In this document: piece by piece, positions 1-8,256 of the stretch
How positions within the stretch are numbered: position 1 is the first letter of the stretch
Layout: each line of letters starts with the position of its first letter
NCBI GenBank assembly: GCA_019285715.1
Contig: CP079108.1
Coordinates: 62,001-126,000, forward strand
Length of the DNA stretch: 64,000 bases
Origin: Sphingosinicellaceae bacterium
GTDB taxonomy: Bacteria > Pseudomonadota > Alphaproteobacteria > Sphingomonadales > Sphingomonadaceae
Direction of reading: 5' to 3'
Notes under the pieces: model-generated
Told to the model about the DNA's origin: nothing
Databases searched by the model: none
The model's input: only the letters and a program-made list of their open reading frames with translations
Made by a program: the position numbers and the translations under genes

Positions 1-537
1 ATCGCTCCAGCCGGCAAAGACTCCGCGACCGCGCCAGTTGTCGCGGGCAGCGTCGCGTGAGGCGAACACCGAGCGCCGGCGCGCGGCCTGTTCCGCCATC
101 GGGTTGGGGCGAGGGGTGCCCGCGCTGCGCGCCGCTTCGTAGGCGGCGGCGTCGGCGAAGGGAATCGAGGCCGGTTCGACGAGCACGACCGCGGAGGCGA
201 GGTCCGGGCGGCGCGCCGCGAGTTCGAAGGACACGCTCGCCCCCATCGAGTGGCCGGCCAGCAGCCAGCGGCCGGGGTGGTAGCGCGCCAGCAGCACCGC
301 GAGGTCGTCCTGGAAGACGCGCCACGAGGTCAGGCTCGCGGGGTCGGCGGGGAGGACGGACTGGCCGTGACCGCGCGCATCGCTGGCGACGATGTTGAAC
401 TCGGCTGCCAACGGGTCGAGCAGCTCGGCATAAAGGTCGGCGCACATGCCGGTGGCGTGGGCGAAGTGAAGCCACGGTCGGGCGGGATCGCCGAGCCATT
501 CGAGGACGCCGTGGCCGCCGGTTACGGTGCGCTTCAA
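1..537 (-). CDS. alpha/beta fold hydrolase, 3' end beyond window
   Basis: The 179 visible codons form the front of an alpha/beta hydrolase. Residues about 18-25 read LHFAHATG, an oxyanion-hole region. The strand after it holds DARGHGQS, and the nucleophile elbow is GHSMGA with Ser as the nucleophile. The acid and His of the triad lie beyond the window edge. The start is a TTG preceded by GAGGGAAG, about 6 bases upstream; an ATG slightly further up runs into a stop after five codons. It lies 10 bases after the acetyltransferase gene, so the two are probably cotranscribed. The substrate cannot be named. The family call is firm. Confidence 0.85.
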   Translation of the reverse strand, partial: MKRTVTGGHGVLEWLGDPARPWLHFAHATGMCADLYAELLDPLAAEFNIVASDARGHGQSVLPADPASLTSWRVFQDDLAVLLARYHPGRWLLAGHSMGASVSFELAARRPDLASAVVLVEPASIPFADAAAYEAARSAGTPRPNPMAEQAARRRSVFASRDAARDNWRGRGVFAGWSD

Positions 538-547
538 GCCGCTTCCC

Positions 548-1078
548 TCATCTAGACTCACCCGGAAGCAGCGAATAGACCGCCGTATCGCGGACAAAGC
601 CGGTCCAGGTGACGCGGTTCCGCCGCAGGACGCCGTCGAGATGCGCGCCCAGCCCGGCGACGGCGGCCATCGAGCGCGCGTTACGGGTGTCGACGCGGAA
701 CTCGATCCGGCCGATGCCGAAACCGAAGGCGCGATCGATCAGCAGCGCCTTCATCCGCCGGTTGGCACCGGTGCTGCGGAGCTTCGGGTGGATGTACGTC
801 CCACCGATCTCGACCGCGGCATTGTCGGCGTCGTGCATGTACGAGGTGCAACCGAGCACTTCGCCGCCCTGCAGAACCGCGAACGCCAGCCGGCCCGGCG
901 TTTCCAGCATGTGGTCGAACGCGGGGTCGAAGGCGTCGCCGAGCATCGAATAGGGAAACATCGCCCAGATTTCCGGATCGGCCGCACAGGCGGTGCGCAG
1001 CCCGTCCCGGTGCGCTTTGGTGAGCGGCACCAGTTCCAGGTCGCCGTCGCTCAGCGGCGCGTGCAGACCAGTCGTCAA
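548..1078 (-). CDS. GNAT-family N-acetyltransferase (RimJ/RimL type)
   Basis: This is a single-domain GNAT of about 176 residues. It has the typical opening (L-x-P-L then an H-x-x-x-L helix), a central beta strand ending in the GGTYIHP segment, and an S-T-G-x-N-R acetyl-CoA loop where R/Q-x-x-G-x-G/A is usual. The IEFRVDTRN-x-x-S stretch that follows is typical of RimJ/RimL-like enzymes acting on protein N termini or small amines. I chose the TTG that follows the HIT stop by 7 bases. A second TTG at 1126 would add 16 residues and a 41-base overlap. The acceptor is unknown. Confidence 0.85.
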   Translation of the reverse strand: MTTGLHAPLSDGDLELVPLTKAHRDGLRTACAADPEIWAMFPYSMLGDAFDPAFDHMLETPGRLAFAVLQGGEVLGCTSYMHDADNAAVEIGGTYIHPKLRSTGANRRMKALLIDRAFGFGIGRIEFRVDTRNARSMAAVAGLGAHLDGVLRRNRVTWTGFVRDTAVYSLLPGESR

Positions 1079-1085
1079 GGCTGGA

Positions 1086-1628
1086 TCACCGTTGCGCGCG
1101 GATCGCCGCCGCCAGCTTCGCGGCAACCGGGGCGAGCTGTTCGATCGGCACCAGCGGCGTGCCTTCGGGCGGGATCATGTTGCGATCGCCGTCGCCGTTG
1201 TAGCGCGGGATGACGTGGAGATGCAGGTGGAAGACGCTCTGCGCGCTGCCGTTGTTCTGCAGCATGACGACGCCGGTGGCCCCGAGCGCGGTGAACTCGG
1301 CGCGGGTGACGCGCTGGGCCACCGCCAGCATCCGCGCCAGCTCGCGCGGCTCGATCTCGAGCAGGTTGCGGGCGTGCGACGTCTTGGAGATGACCAGCAC
1401 ATGGCCCGGCACCAGCGGGTGGTTGTCCATGAACGCCAGCACGTGCGCGTCCTCGTAGACCTTGGCCGCGGGCAGCTGCCCCCGGATGATCCTCGCGAAC
1501 GGGTTCTGCAGGTCGTAGGTACCCGCCAGTTGCGGCGGCAGCATCTCGATGGCGCGCGGCGCGGCGATCGCAGGACCTGCCAGCAGCAGCGCCATCACCA
1601 GCACGCGGATCGTCGGCGCGCCGCTCAC
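1086..1628 (-). CDS. HIT-family protein with an N-terminal signal-like segment
   Basis: The histidine-triad signature H-L-H-L-H-V is present near residue 135, along with the HIT fold markers NPFARIIRG, the [11 protein letters not shown] strand and a [11 protein letters not shown] strand. HIT proteins hydrolyse or transfer nucleotides, for example AMP from nucleoside phosphoramidates. Unusually, the first 23 residues form a hydrophobic segment ending in a good signal-peptidase-like AIA-A site, so the protein may be exported. The GTG start overlaps the rbfA stop as GTGA, which supports this long form; an internal Met (residue 29) would give a plain cytosolic HIT protein. The fold is certain, the location is inferred. 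Confidence 0.85.
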   Translation of the reverse strand: MSGAPTIRVLVMALLLAGPAIAAPRAIEMLPPQLAGTYDLQNPFARIIRGQLPAAKVYEDAHVLAFMDNHPLVPGHVLVISKTSHARNLLEIEPRELARMLAVAQRVTRAEFTALGATGVVMLQNNGSAQSVFHLHLHVIPRYNGDGDRNMIPPEGTPLVPIEQLAPVAAKLAAAIRAQR

Positions 1629-2086
1629 GCGTCGTCGTAGTCCGGCCCGAGCCGGAGGTCTTCCTCGTCGAGCTCGGCGATGGTCGTGACGTGCGCTGCC
1701 GGACCCAGGTCACGGGCGATATTCGGGCGCTTCAGGATCGCGTCGATGCGCGCCCCGGCGTCGAAGCTCTCGTCCCGGCGGAAGCGCAGCTCGGGAGTGT
1801 ATTTGGTCGCCAGCTGGCGCGCGACCTCGCCGCGCAGGTATTTCGCGTGGCTGGCCAGCGCCTTGATGATCGCCTGCTCGTCGGCGTCGCCGAGCGGTTT
1901 CACATAGGCGGTGGCGATGCGCATGTCGGCGGTGACGCGGACCTCGCTGACCGAGACGATGGTGTTGGTCAGCAGTTCGTCGCGCAGGTCGCCGCGCAGC
2001 AGCACCTGGGCGAGCGCGTGGCGGACTTGCTCACCGATGCGGAGCAGGCGGACCGACTGGCCTTTTTCATTGGGGGAGACTTTCAT
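1625..2086 (-). CDS. rbfA: 30S ribosome-binding factor A
   Basis: This 153-residue protein matches RbfA, the KH-like factor that binds 16S rRNA in late 30S assembly and is needed in the cold. It shows the [21 protein letters not shown] opening helix, the [18 protein letters not shown] strand pair, and the [19 protein letters not shown] signature, followed by a short acidic tail. Its stop overlaps the HIT gene start by 4 bases. The usual neighbour truB is not downstream here. No strong ribosome-binding site is visible before the ATG. Confidence 0.96.
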   Translation of the reverse strand: MKVSPNEKGQSVRLLRIGEQVRHALAQVLLRGDLRDELLTNTIVSVSEVRVTADMRIATAYVKPLGDADEQAIIKALASHAKYLRGEVARQLATKYTPELRFRRDESFDAGARIDAILKRPNIARDLGPAAHVTTIAELDEEDLRLGPDYDDA

Positions 2087-2198
2087 GCGCGCGGTTTAGC
2101 GCGGACCGGCCGCAAGGGACAGTCCGGGGTGCCGGACCCTCACCAAGTCCCGGCCGAAGGAAGCGCTTGCGAGGCACTTGCAACAGTGGCAGTGTTTC

Positions 2199-2213
2199 TG
2201 ATACTGATTCGCA
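2199..2213 (+). promoter_or_regulatory. putative Fur box upstream of bfd-bfr
   Basis: The 15-mer TGATACTGATTCGCA agrees with the 7-1-7 Fur consensus (TGATAATNATTATCA) at 12 of 14 defined positions. It sits 23 bases before the bfd start, a normal place for an iron-responsive operator. Alphaproteobacteria may use Fur, Irr or RirA for this role, so the regulator's identity is inferred. Confidence 0.5.
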
Positions 2214-2235
2214 ACTCACTGCGGGAGTGCGTGCC

Positions 2236-2415
2236 TTGATCGTCTGCCACTGCAACGCCATTCGCGACGCCGAGGTTCGCGCCGTCGCCCGTGACTGCGG
2301 CGGCTGCGTCCGCAACGCCTACGCCCGCCTCGGCTGCGAGGTCCAGTGCGGCAGTTGCGTCGATCATGCCGAGGACATCATCGAGGCCGAGACGCGGCAG
2401 TTGCTCGCCGCCTGA
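2236..2415 (+). CDS. bfd: bacterioferritin-associated ferredoxin
   Basis: This 59-residue [2Fe-2S] protein has the Bfd cysteine pattern: Cys4-x-Cys6 and Cys38-x-x-Cys41, a C-x-C-x31-C-x-x-C layout close to the E. coli one. Bfd docks on bacterioferritin and passes electrons to the haem so that stored ferric iron is released. I chose the TTG start because GGGAG lies 8 bases upstream and it gives the family-like opening (M)IVCHCNAI; an in-frame GTG three codons earlier lacks such a site. The bacterioferritin gene follows after 89 bases, so the redox partner and its target are neighbours. Confidence 0.93.
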   Translation: MIVCHCNAIRDAEVRAVARDCGGCVRNAYARLGCEVQCGSCVDHAEDIIEAETRQLLAA

Positions 2416-2504
2416 CACAGGTTCGTTGGTACGCTCGCCGCCGTTCGAATTGACCTTGCGCCCTCGGTTCCCGATAGTCGCCCGACGAATTCAGGAGCGA
2501 CACG

Positions 2505-2987
2505 ATGAAGGGCGACCCCAAGGTTATCGGGTATCTGAACGCGGCGCTCAAGAATGAGCTGACCGCGATCAACCAGTATTTCCTGCACTACCGGATGCTC
2601 GACCACTGGGGCTTCGCGCGCCTGGCGAAGTACGAATACAGCGAATCCATCGACGAGATGAAGCACGCTGACTCGCTGATGGAACGCATCCTGTTCCTCG
2701 ACGGCCTGCCCAATTTGCAGGCGCTCGGCCACCTTCGTATCGGCGAGAATGTCGAGGAGGTCCTGCGCTCCGACCTCGCCCTCGAGATGGAAGCGCTCGG
2801 CCAGCTCCGCGAAAGCATCGGCTATTGCGAAAGCATTCGCGACTACGTCTCGCGTGAATTGTTCGTCCACATCCTCGACAACGAGGAGGAGCACGTCGAC
2901 TTCATCGAACGCCAGCTCGACATGATCGCCGCGATGGGCATCCAGAATTACATCCAGCTGCAGTCCAAGCCGGCGGACGACAAGTAG
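2505..2987 (+). CDS. bfr: bacterioferritin
   Basis: The 160-residue protein is colinear with E. coli Bfr. All ferroxidase-centre ligands are present at the standard positions: Glu18, Glu51, His54, Glu94, Glu127 and His130. Met52, the axial ligand of the intersubunit haem b, is also kept. It should form a 24-subunit cage that oxidises and stores iron in the cytoplasm. AGGAG lies 7 bases before the ATG. It follows bfd in the same direction behind a Fur-like site, so induction by iron status is likely. Confidence 0.97.
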   Translation: MKGDPKVIGYLNAALKNELTAINQYFLHYRMLDHWGFARLAKYEYSESIDEMKHADSLMERILFLDGLPNLQALGHLRIGENVEEVLRSDLALEMEALGQLRESIGYCESIRDYVSRELFVHILDNEEEHVDFIERQLDMIAAMGIQNYIQLQSKPADDK

Positions 2988-2992
2988 GCCAG

Positions 2993-3024
2993 CTTGTCAT
3001 TCCGGCCTTCGCGGGAATGACAAG
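2993..3024 (+). repeat. short palindromic repeat, hairpin after bfr
   Basis: An 11-base perfect inverted repeat (CTTGTCATTCC and its complement) flanks a 10-base loop just after the bfr stop. It resembles half of the larger GTCATCCCGG repeats found elsewhere in this window. It may act as a bidirectional transcription stop between bfr and the convergent MerR gene, but it has no clear T tract. Confidence 0.7.
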
Positions 3025-3035
3025 ACACGCGGCGC

Positions 3036-3797
3036 TCAGCCAGCCTTTGCTCCCGACGCCGCCTTGATGAACCCCCACACGTCGCTCGGGAACGGCGGCT
3101 TCATGTCGCCCGACCACTCGTCCATGCGGTCGTACATCGTGCTCGCTCCTGCCCACATCGCGGGCGTCGCGACCTTGGCGAACGGGCTCAGCAGCACCTG
3201 CCATTCCTTGACGAAGGCCTGTGCCGCGGCGCTTGCCGGGGCCATCGGCAGGGCGGCGGCGATGCGCGTGCCGAGGTCGGCCCATTTGGCGCTGTAGTCG
3301 TTCTGGTCGAAACCGGCGGGCACGGCGGCCATCTTGTCGGCCCATTTCTCTTGCTCGTCGTTGGTGAAATAGCGGTCGGCAACGGTTTTCCACGCGGCTT
3401 GGTCGGTCATCGTCCGGGCTCCTTGCTTGATGAGGTCGCAAAAACTGTCGAGGTCGGGCAGGCGTCCGGCGGCGAGCGCAGCCTGTGCCGCCTTCAGGCT
3501 GCACGACGCGGCGTCGAGCTCGCGGCGCCCGGCCTCCAGATGCCCCAGCTGCGCTTCGATCACCGCCGCGAGGTCGAGGCCGTCGGCCCCGAGCAACTCG
3601 CCGATCCGGGTCAGACCGAACCCCGCTCCCTTCAGCGCAGTGATCTGGTGGAGGCGCGCCAGTTCCGCCGCGCCGTAGCGCCGCTGGCCCGCGGCCGAGC
3701 GCTGCGCGGTCAGCAATCCGCGGCTCTCGTAGAAACGCAGCGCGCGGGCGCTAAGCCCGGTGCGGCGGCAGATTTCGGTGATCGGCAGGGTCTCCAT
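3036..3797 (-). CDS. MerR-family regulator with TipAS-like ligand domain
   Basis: Residues 1-70 are a MerR winged-helix DNA-binding domain (PITEICRRTGLSARALRFYESRGL, then GQRRY). A coiled-coil dimerisation helix follows to about residue 115. The remaining 130 residues, rich in Trp and Tyr (YFTNDEQEKWADKM, the WADLGTRIAAAL helix, EWSGDMKPPFPSD), resemble the TipAS antibiotic-recognition domain. Such proteins typically activate their own promoter and efflux or stress genes when a small molecule binds. The gene faces away from the glutathione peroxidase gene with 93 bases between the starts, so it may control that gene. The ligand is unknown. Confidence 0.9.
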   Translation of the reverse strand: METLPITEICRRTGLSARALRFYESRGLLTAQRSAAGQRRYGAAELARLHQITALKGAGFGLTRIGELLGADGLDLAAVIEAQLGHLEAGRRELDAASCSLKAAQAALAAGRLPDLDSFCDLIKQGARTMTDQAAWKTVADRYFTNDEQEKWADKMAAVPAGFDQNDYSAKWADLGTRIAAALPMAPASAAAQAFVKEWQVLLSPFAKVATPAMWAGASTMYDRMDEWSGDMKPPFPSDVWGFIKAASGAKAG

Positions 3798-3890
3798 GAC
3801 CCGAGTCGTAACCGATGACGCTCCGTCAACCGCAAGCGCTTATTGCGACGCGTGCGGGCCCGGTGCATCCTCTACGCCAAGGGGACCGCC

Positions 3891-4373
3891 ATGACCGATG
3901 TCTATGACTTCACCGCGACCACGCTCGATGGGACGCCGAAGCCGCTCGCCGACTATCGCGGCAAGGTCGTGCTGGTCGTCAACACCGCGAGCAAGTGCGG
4001 TTTCACCCCGCAATACGCCGGACTCGAAAAACTCCACGAGGACTTCCCCGACCTCGCCGTGCTCGGCTTCCCGTGCAACCAGTTCGGCAAGCAGGAACCG
4101 GGCGACGCCGCCGAGATCGCCAGTTTCTGCTCCCTGACCTACGACGTGAAGTTCCCGATGTTCGCCAAGGTCGAGGTCAACGGCCCGGGCACGCACCCGC
4201 TGTTCAAGTGGCTCAAGGCGCAGGCGAAGGGCGTGCTCGGCAGCGAGTCGATCAAGTGGAACTTCACCAAGTTTTTGGTCGGGCGGGATGGCAAAATGGT
4301 CGACCGGTTCGCGCCGACGGTGACGCCGGAGAAATTGCGGGGGGAAGTGGAGAAGTTGCTGAGGCAAGGTTGA
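3891..4373 (+). CDS. glutathione peroxidase family thiol peroxidase
   Basis: The 160-residue protein carries the GPx motifs in order: NTASKCGFTPQY with peroxidatic Cys36, FPCNQFG with Gln64 and a second Cys62, and WNFTKFLV with the catalytic Trp and Asn. Selenocysteine is replaced by Cys, as in most bacterial forms, which often use thioredoxin rather than glutathione. It reduces hydrogen peroxide and organic peroxides. AAGGGGA precedes the chosen ATG; an upstream in-frame extension of 16 codons has no family match. It is divergent from the MerR regulator. Confidence 0.93.
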   Translation: MTDVYDFTATTLDGTPKPLADYRGKVVLVVNTASKCGFTPQYAGLEKLHEDFPDLAVLGFPCNQFGKQEPGDAAEIASFCSLTYDVKFPMFAKVEVNGPGTHPLFKWLKAQAKGVLGSESIKWNFTKFLVGRDGKMVDRFAPTVTPEKLRGEVEKLLRQG

Positions 4374-4378
4374 GGCTT

Positions 4379-4442
4379 GCCCCCACCCCGGCCCTCCCCA
4401 CTCTCGGTTCGCGAAGGCGCTCACCTTGGGGGGAGGGAGCAG
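4379..4442. repeat. degenerate C-rich/G-rich inverted repeat before miaB
   Basis: This 64-base stretch opens with CCCCACCCCGGCCCTCCCC and closes with GGGGGGAGGGAGC, so it can fold on itself. It looks like an eroded relative of the element between rpoB and rpoC. It lies in the 108-base gap between the peroxidase and miaB. Confidence 0.4.
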
Positions 4443-4481
4443 CAGGATGACGCGGCGTACGCCGGCCGCTATACCGCCGCG

Positions 4482-5792
4482 ATGTCCGCCACCTATCACG
4501 TAAAATCCTTCGGCTGCCAGATGAACGCCTATGATGCCGAGCGCATCGGCGAACTACTGGAGGCGGACGGGCTGATCGCGTCCGACATGAGTGAGGCGGA
4601 CGTCGTCGTGCTCAACACCTGCCACATCCGCGAGAAGGCGGCGGAGAAGGTCTATTCCGACATCGGCCGGCTGCGCGAGCGGACGGGCGGAGCGCCGCGG
4701 ATCGTCGTCGCGGGCTGCGTCGCGCAGGCCGAGGGCGCGGAGATCGTGCGGCGCGCCCCTGCGGTCGACGTCGTGGTCGGCCCGCAGGCCTATCACCGGC
4801 TGCCGGAGCTGCTGCGCCAGGGCCGCGCCATCGACACCGACATGCCGGCGGTCCCCAAGTTCGACGCGCTGCCGGCGCGGCGCAAGCAGGTCGGGACCAA
4901 CGCCTTCCTGACCGTGCAGGAGGGCTGCGACAAGTTCTGCACCTTCTGCGTCGTGCCCTACACCCGCGGCGGCGAGGTCTCGCGGCCCGTCGCGGCGGTG
5001 CTGGCCGAGGCGGTGGCGCTCGCCGAGGCGGGCGCGCGCGAGCTCACTCTGCTCGGGCAGAACGTCAATGCGTACCATGGTGAAGATGCCGCCGGCACGC
5101 TGAGCCTCGCCGGGCTGATCCGGCAGGTGGCGCGCATCCCGGGCATCGCGCGGATCCGCTATACGACCTCGCATCCGCGCGACATGACCGACGACCTGAT
5201 CGACGCACACCTCGAGGTGCCGCAGCTGATGCCGTACCTGCACCTGCCGGTGCAGGCCGGGTCGGACCCGCTGCTGCGGCGGATGAACCGGGCGCATACG
5301 CGGGGCAGCTACCTGGCGCAGATCGCGGGGATCAAGCGCCGCGTGCCGGGCATCGCGATCTCCGGCGACTTCATCGTCGGCTTCCCGGGCGAGACCGACG
5401 ACGACTTCGAGCAGACGCTCAGCCTCGTCCGCGAGGTCGGTTATGCGCAGGCCTACAGCTTCAAATACTCGCCCCGGCCCGGCACGCCGGCGGCGACGAT
5501 GGCGGGCCAGGTGCCTGAATCCGTGAAGGACGCGCGACTGTTCGAACTCCAGCGCGTCATCGCGGAAGGGGCGATCGCCTTCAACCGCGCGTCGCTCGGC
5601 AAGCGCTGCGAAGTGTTGTTCGAACGCATCGGTCGGCGGCCCGGACAGCTGATCGGCAAGTCGCCATGGCTGCAGTCCGTTTTCGTGAGTGACGCCAGCC
5701 TCAGGATCGGCGACATTGCCGAAGTGGAGCTGATCGACGCGCAACCGAACTCGATGGAGGGACGCTTAGTGACCCTGGCCCAGGCCGCCTGA
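4482..5792 (+). CDS. miaB: tRNA-2-methylthio-N6-dimethylallyladenosine synthase
   Basis: MiaB adds the methylthio group to position 2 of i6A37 in tRNAs reading UNN codons. The protein (436 residues) has three parts. The N-terminal methylthiotransferase domain has cluster cysteines Cys12, Cys47 and Cys79. The radical-SAM core has Cys149-x3-Cys153-x2-Cys156, and a TRAM domain fills about the last 60 residues. The opening [15 protein letters not shown] and the PGETDDDF segment are typical. I chose the ATG just before SATYHVKSF. It heads a tight four-gene operon with phoH, ybeY and corC, a common alphaproteobacterial order. Confidence 0.97.
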   Translation: MSATYHVKSFGCQMNAYDAERIGELLEADGLIASDMSEADVVVLNTCHIREKAAEKVYSDIGRLRERTGGAPRIVVAGCVAQAEGAEIVRRAPAVDVVVGPQAYHRLPELLRQGRAIDTDMPAVPKFDALPARRKQVGTNAFLTVQEGCDKFCTFCVVPYTRGGEVSRPVAAVLAEAVALAEAGARELTLLGQNVNAYHGEDAAGTLSLAGLIRQVARIPGIARIRYTTSHPRDMTDDLIDAHLEVPQLMPYLHLPVQAGSDPLLRRMNRAHTRGSYLAQIAGIKRRVPGIAISGDFIVGFPGETDDDFEQTLSLVREVGYAQAYSFKYSPRPGTPAATMAGQVPESVKDARLFELQRVIAEGAIAFNRASLGKRCEVLFERIGRRPGQLIGKSPWLQSVFVSDASLRIGDIAEVELIDAQPNSMEGRLVTLAQAA

Positions 5793-6806
5793 GTGGCAAA
5801 ACCCAAAACGCACCGCGAGCCGGTTGCCGGGACCGACCGGGTTCGAGTCGAGGCGGAGTTCGAGCGGCCGCAGCTCCTTGGACCGCTGTTCGGCCAGTAC
5901 GACCAGAATCTGATCGCGCTGGAAAACCGCCTCGGGGTCTATATCCAGGCGCGCGGCAACCGGGTCACGATCGAGGGCGAGGCTGAAAGCGCGGCGCGCG
6001 CGCGCGACGTACTGACCGGGCTGTACAACCGGCTGTCGCAGGGGCTGTCGGTCGATCTTGGCGATGTCGAGGGCGCAGTGTCCGTCGCCAACGAGCCGTC
6101 GCTGTTCGGGTTGACCCACGCCGATGCCGGGTTCGGCAGCTCCGCCGCGGTCATCCGCACGCGCCGCAAGACCATCGTCGCGCGGTCGCCGACGCAGGTT
6201 AAGTACATCGAGGCGCTGGGGTCGAAGGACATTATCTTCGCGCTCGGGCCGGCCGGTACCGGCAAGACCTATCTCGCGGTGGCGCAGGCGGTCAGCCAGT
6301 TGATCGCGGGCTCGGTCGACCGGCTGGTGCTGTCGCGCCCGGCGGTGGAGGCGGGCGAGCGGCTCGGCTTCCTGCCCGGCGACATGAAGGACAAGGTCGA
6401 TCCGTACCTGCGCCCGCTGTACGATGCCCTGTACGACATGCTGCCGGCCGAGCAGGTCGAGCGGCGACTGGCCTCGGGCGAGATCGAGATCGCGCCGCTG
6501 GCGTTCATGCGCGGTCGTACGCTGGCGCACGCCTTCATCATCCTCGACGAGGCGCAGAACACCTCGCCGCTGCAGATGAAGATGTTCCTGACCCGCTTCG
6601 GCGAGGGCTCGCGGATGGTGGTCTGCGGCGACCCGAACCAGGTCGACCTGCCCGACCCGACCAAGTCCGGGCTGGCCGACGCGGTCCGCAAACTCGACGG
6701 CATCGACGGCATCGCGACCCTGCGCTTCTCGTCGCGCGAGGTCGTCCGCCATCCGATCGTCGGCAAGATCGTCGACGCCTACGAAGGCCCACCGCAGGAC
6801 GGTTGA
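5793..6806 (+). CDS. phoH: PhoH-family ATPase
   Basis: This is a PhoH/PhoL-type ATPase. Walker A is GPAGTGKT at residues 152-159 and Walker B is FIILDEAQN about 90 residues later. An N-terminal KH-like region (about 25-90) suggests RNA binding. The segment MVVCGDPNQVDLP, a family hallmark, is present. The GTG start follows the miaB stop directly and ybeY starts one base after its own stop, so translation is likely coupled. The family is linked to YbeY-dependent RNA processing, but its exact reaction is not settled. Confidence 0.94.
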   Translation: MAKPKTHREPVAGTDRVRVEAEFERPQLLGPLFGQYDQNLIALENRLGVYIQARGNRVTIEGEAESAARARDVLTGLYNRLSQGLSVDLGDVEGAVSVANEPSLFGLTHADAGFGSSAAVIRTRRKTIVARSPTQVKYIEALGSKDIIFALGPAGTGKTYLAVAQAVSQLIAGSVDRLVLSRPAVEAGERLGFLPGDMKDKVDPYLRPLYDALYDMLPAEQVERRLASGEIEIAPLAFMRGRTLAHAFIILDEAQNTSPLQMKMFLTRFGEGSRMVVCGDPNQVDLPDPTKSGLADAVRKLDGIDGIATLRFSSREVVRHPIVGKIVDAYEGPPQDG

Positions 6807-6807
6807 G

Positions 6808-7311
6808 ATGCTGATCGTCGAAACCACCGTAGCCGCCCCGGGCTGGGGCGACGCGACCGACTGGGAGTCGCTGGCCTCGAAGGCCTGTGCCGCAGCGCTG
6901 GCCGAGACCCCGCACGCCGGGCTCGACCGGGCCGGATACTCGGTCGAGGTCGCGGTCCGGCTGGCCGATGATGCCGAGGTTCAGGGCCTCAACAAGCAGT
7001 ATCGCGGCAAGGACCAGCCGACCAATGTGCTGAGCTTCCCGATGGTCCAGCCCGACCTGATCGAGGCGCTGTCGGCGGGCGACGACGGCCAGACCCTGCT
7101 CGGCGACATCGTGCTGGCCTGGGAAACCGTTGCGGCGGAGGCGGCGGCGAAGGCGTTGTCCCCGCCGGACCATGCGTCGCACCTGATTGTGCACGGCCTG
7201 CTCCACCTGCTAGGTTACGACCATGGGGACGACGCGCAGGGGACACACATGGAAGCTCTGGAGACCGCGGCGCTCGCCGGGCTCGGGCTCGGCGACCCCT
7301 ACGCGAGCTGA
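6808..7311 (+). CDS. ybeY: endoribonuclease YbeY, 16S rRNA maturation
   Basis: YbeY is a zinc metalloendonuclease that takes part in maturing the 16S rRNA 3' end and in ribosome quality control. The zinc site H-G-x-x-H-L-x-G-Y-D-H is intact, with His129, His133 and His139. The NVLSFP motif and conserved Arg66 in the NKQYRGKD segment are also present. At 167 residues it has normal length. It lies between phoH and corC, the usual partners. Confidence 0.96.
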   Translation: MLIVETTVAAPGWGDATDWESLASKACAAALAETPHAGLDRAGYSVEVAVRLADDAEVQGLNKQYRGKDQPTNVLSFPMVQPDLIEALSAGDDGQTLLGDIVLAWETVAAEAAAKALSPPDHASHLIVHGLLHLLGYDHGDDAQGTHMEALETAALAGLGLGDPYAS

Positions 7312-7344
7312 ATTCCGGGCTACCGGATCCTGGACAATCGAACG

Positions 7345-8256
7345 ATGAGCGAACCTCGAAGTAGCGGCGATTTCGGCACAAGGCTGTGGCACGGGCTGCG
7401 CGCGCTGCTGACCGGCACCGACGCCGAGCCGTCGCTGCGTGCCAGCCTCGAGGAGGCGATCGACGAGCACGCCGCCGCCGGCGAGCAGGGTGACGATCTG
7501 TCGCCGGTCGAGCGCACGATGCTCAAGAACCTGCTGCACTTCGGCGAGCGCCTGGTCGGCGATACCGCCGTGCCGCGCGCCGACATCATCGCCTTCGACG
7601 TCGACGACAGCTTCGCCCAGCTCGTCGCGCAGTTCCGCGAGGCCGGCCACAGCCGCATGCCGGTGTTCCGCGACAGCCTCGACCAGGTCATCGGCATGGT
7701 CCACATCAAGGACGTCTACGCCCATATCTCGGAGACCTTCTCCGACGACGTGTCGTCGAAGGCCTATGAGCAGATCCCCGTCGCCTCGCTGCTCCGCGAA
7801 GTTCTCCACGTTCCTGAATCGATGCGCGTCCTCGACCTGCTGGCGCGGATGCGCGCCGGCGCGACCCATATGGCGATCGTCGTCGACGAGTACGGCGGCA
7901 CCGACGGCCTGGTGACCATCGAGGACCTGGTCGAGGAGATCGTCGGCGACATCGAGGACGAGCACGACGAGTTGGCCGAAAAGCAGCTGCTGGCGATCGG
8001 CGAAGGCATCTACGAGGCCGACGCGCGCCTCGACCTCGAGGAACTGCATGAGGCGCTCGGGGTCAACCTGGCGAACGACGACATCGGCGAGGACGTCGAT
8101 ACATTGGGCGGCATGGTCTTCATGCTGGCCGGCCGCGTCCCCGCGATCGGCGAAACCGTCGAGCACCCCGCCGGCTGGAAGTTCGAGGTCATCGACGGCG
8201 ACCCGCGCATGGTCCGCCGGGTCCGGCTTTACCCGCCGGAAGTAGCGATCGCCTAG
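7345..8256 (+). CDS. corC: hemolysin C/CorC-type CBS-domain protein
   Basis: The 303-residue protein has two CBS domains (roughly residues 75-135 and 145-200; the first includes [21 protein letters not shown] and the second [19 protein letters not shown]). A CorC_HlyC transporter-associated domain fills residues 215-300. CorC proteins modulate magnesium and cobalt efflux, probably by sensing adenine nucleotides. It has no membrane segments. It ends the miaB-phoH-ybeY operon. The lnt gene, often next in this cluster, is replaced by a convergent lipoprotein gene that overlaps the corC stop by 4 bases. Confidence 0.93.
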   Translation: MSEPRSSGDFGTRLWHGLRALLTGTDAEPSLRASLEEAIDEHAAAGEQGDDLSPVERTMLKNLLHFGERLVGDTAVPRADIIAFDVDDSFAQLVAQFREAGHSRMPVFRDSLDQVIGMVHIKDVYAHISETFSDDVSSKAYEQIPVASLLREVLHVPESMRVLDLLARMRAGATHMAIVVDEYGGTDGLVTIEDLVEEIVGDIEDEHDELAEKQLLAIGEGIYEADARLDLEELHEALGVNLANDDIGEDVDTLGGMVFMLAGRVPAIGETVEHPAGWKFEVIDGDPRMVRRVRLYPPEVAIA

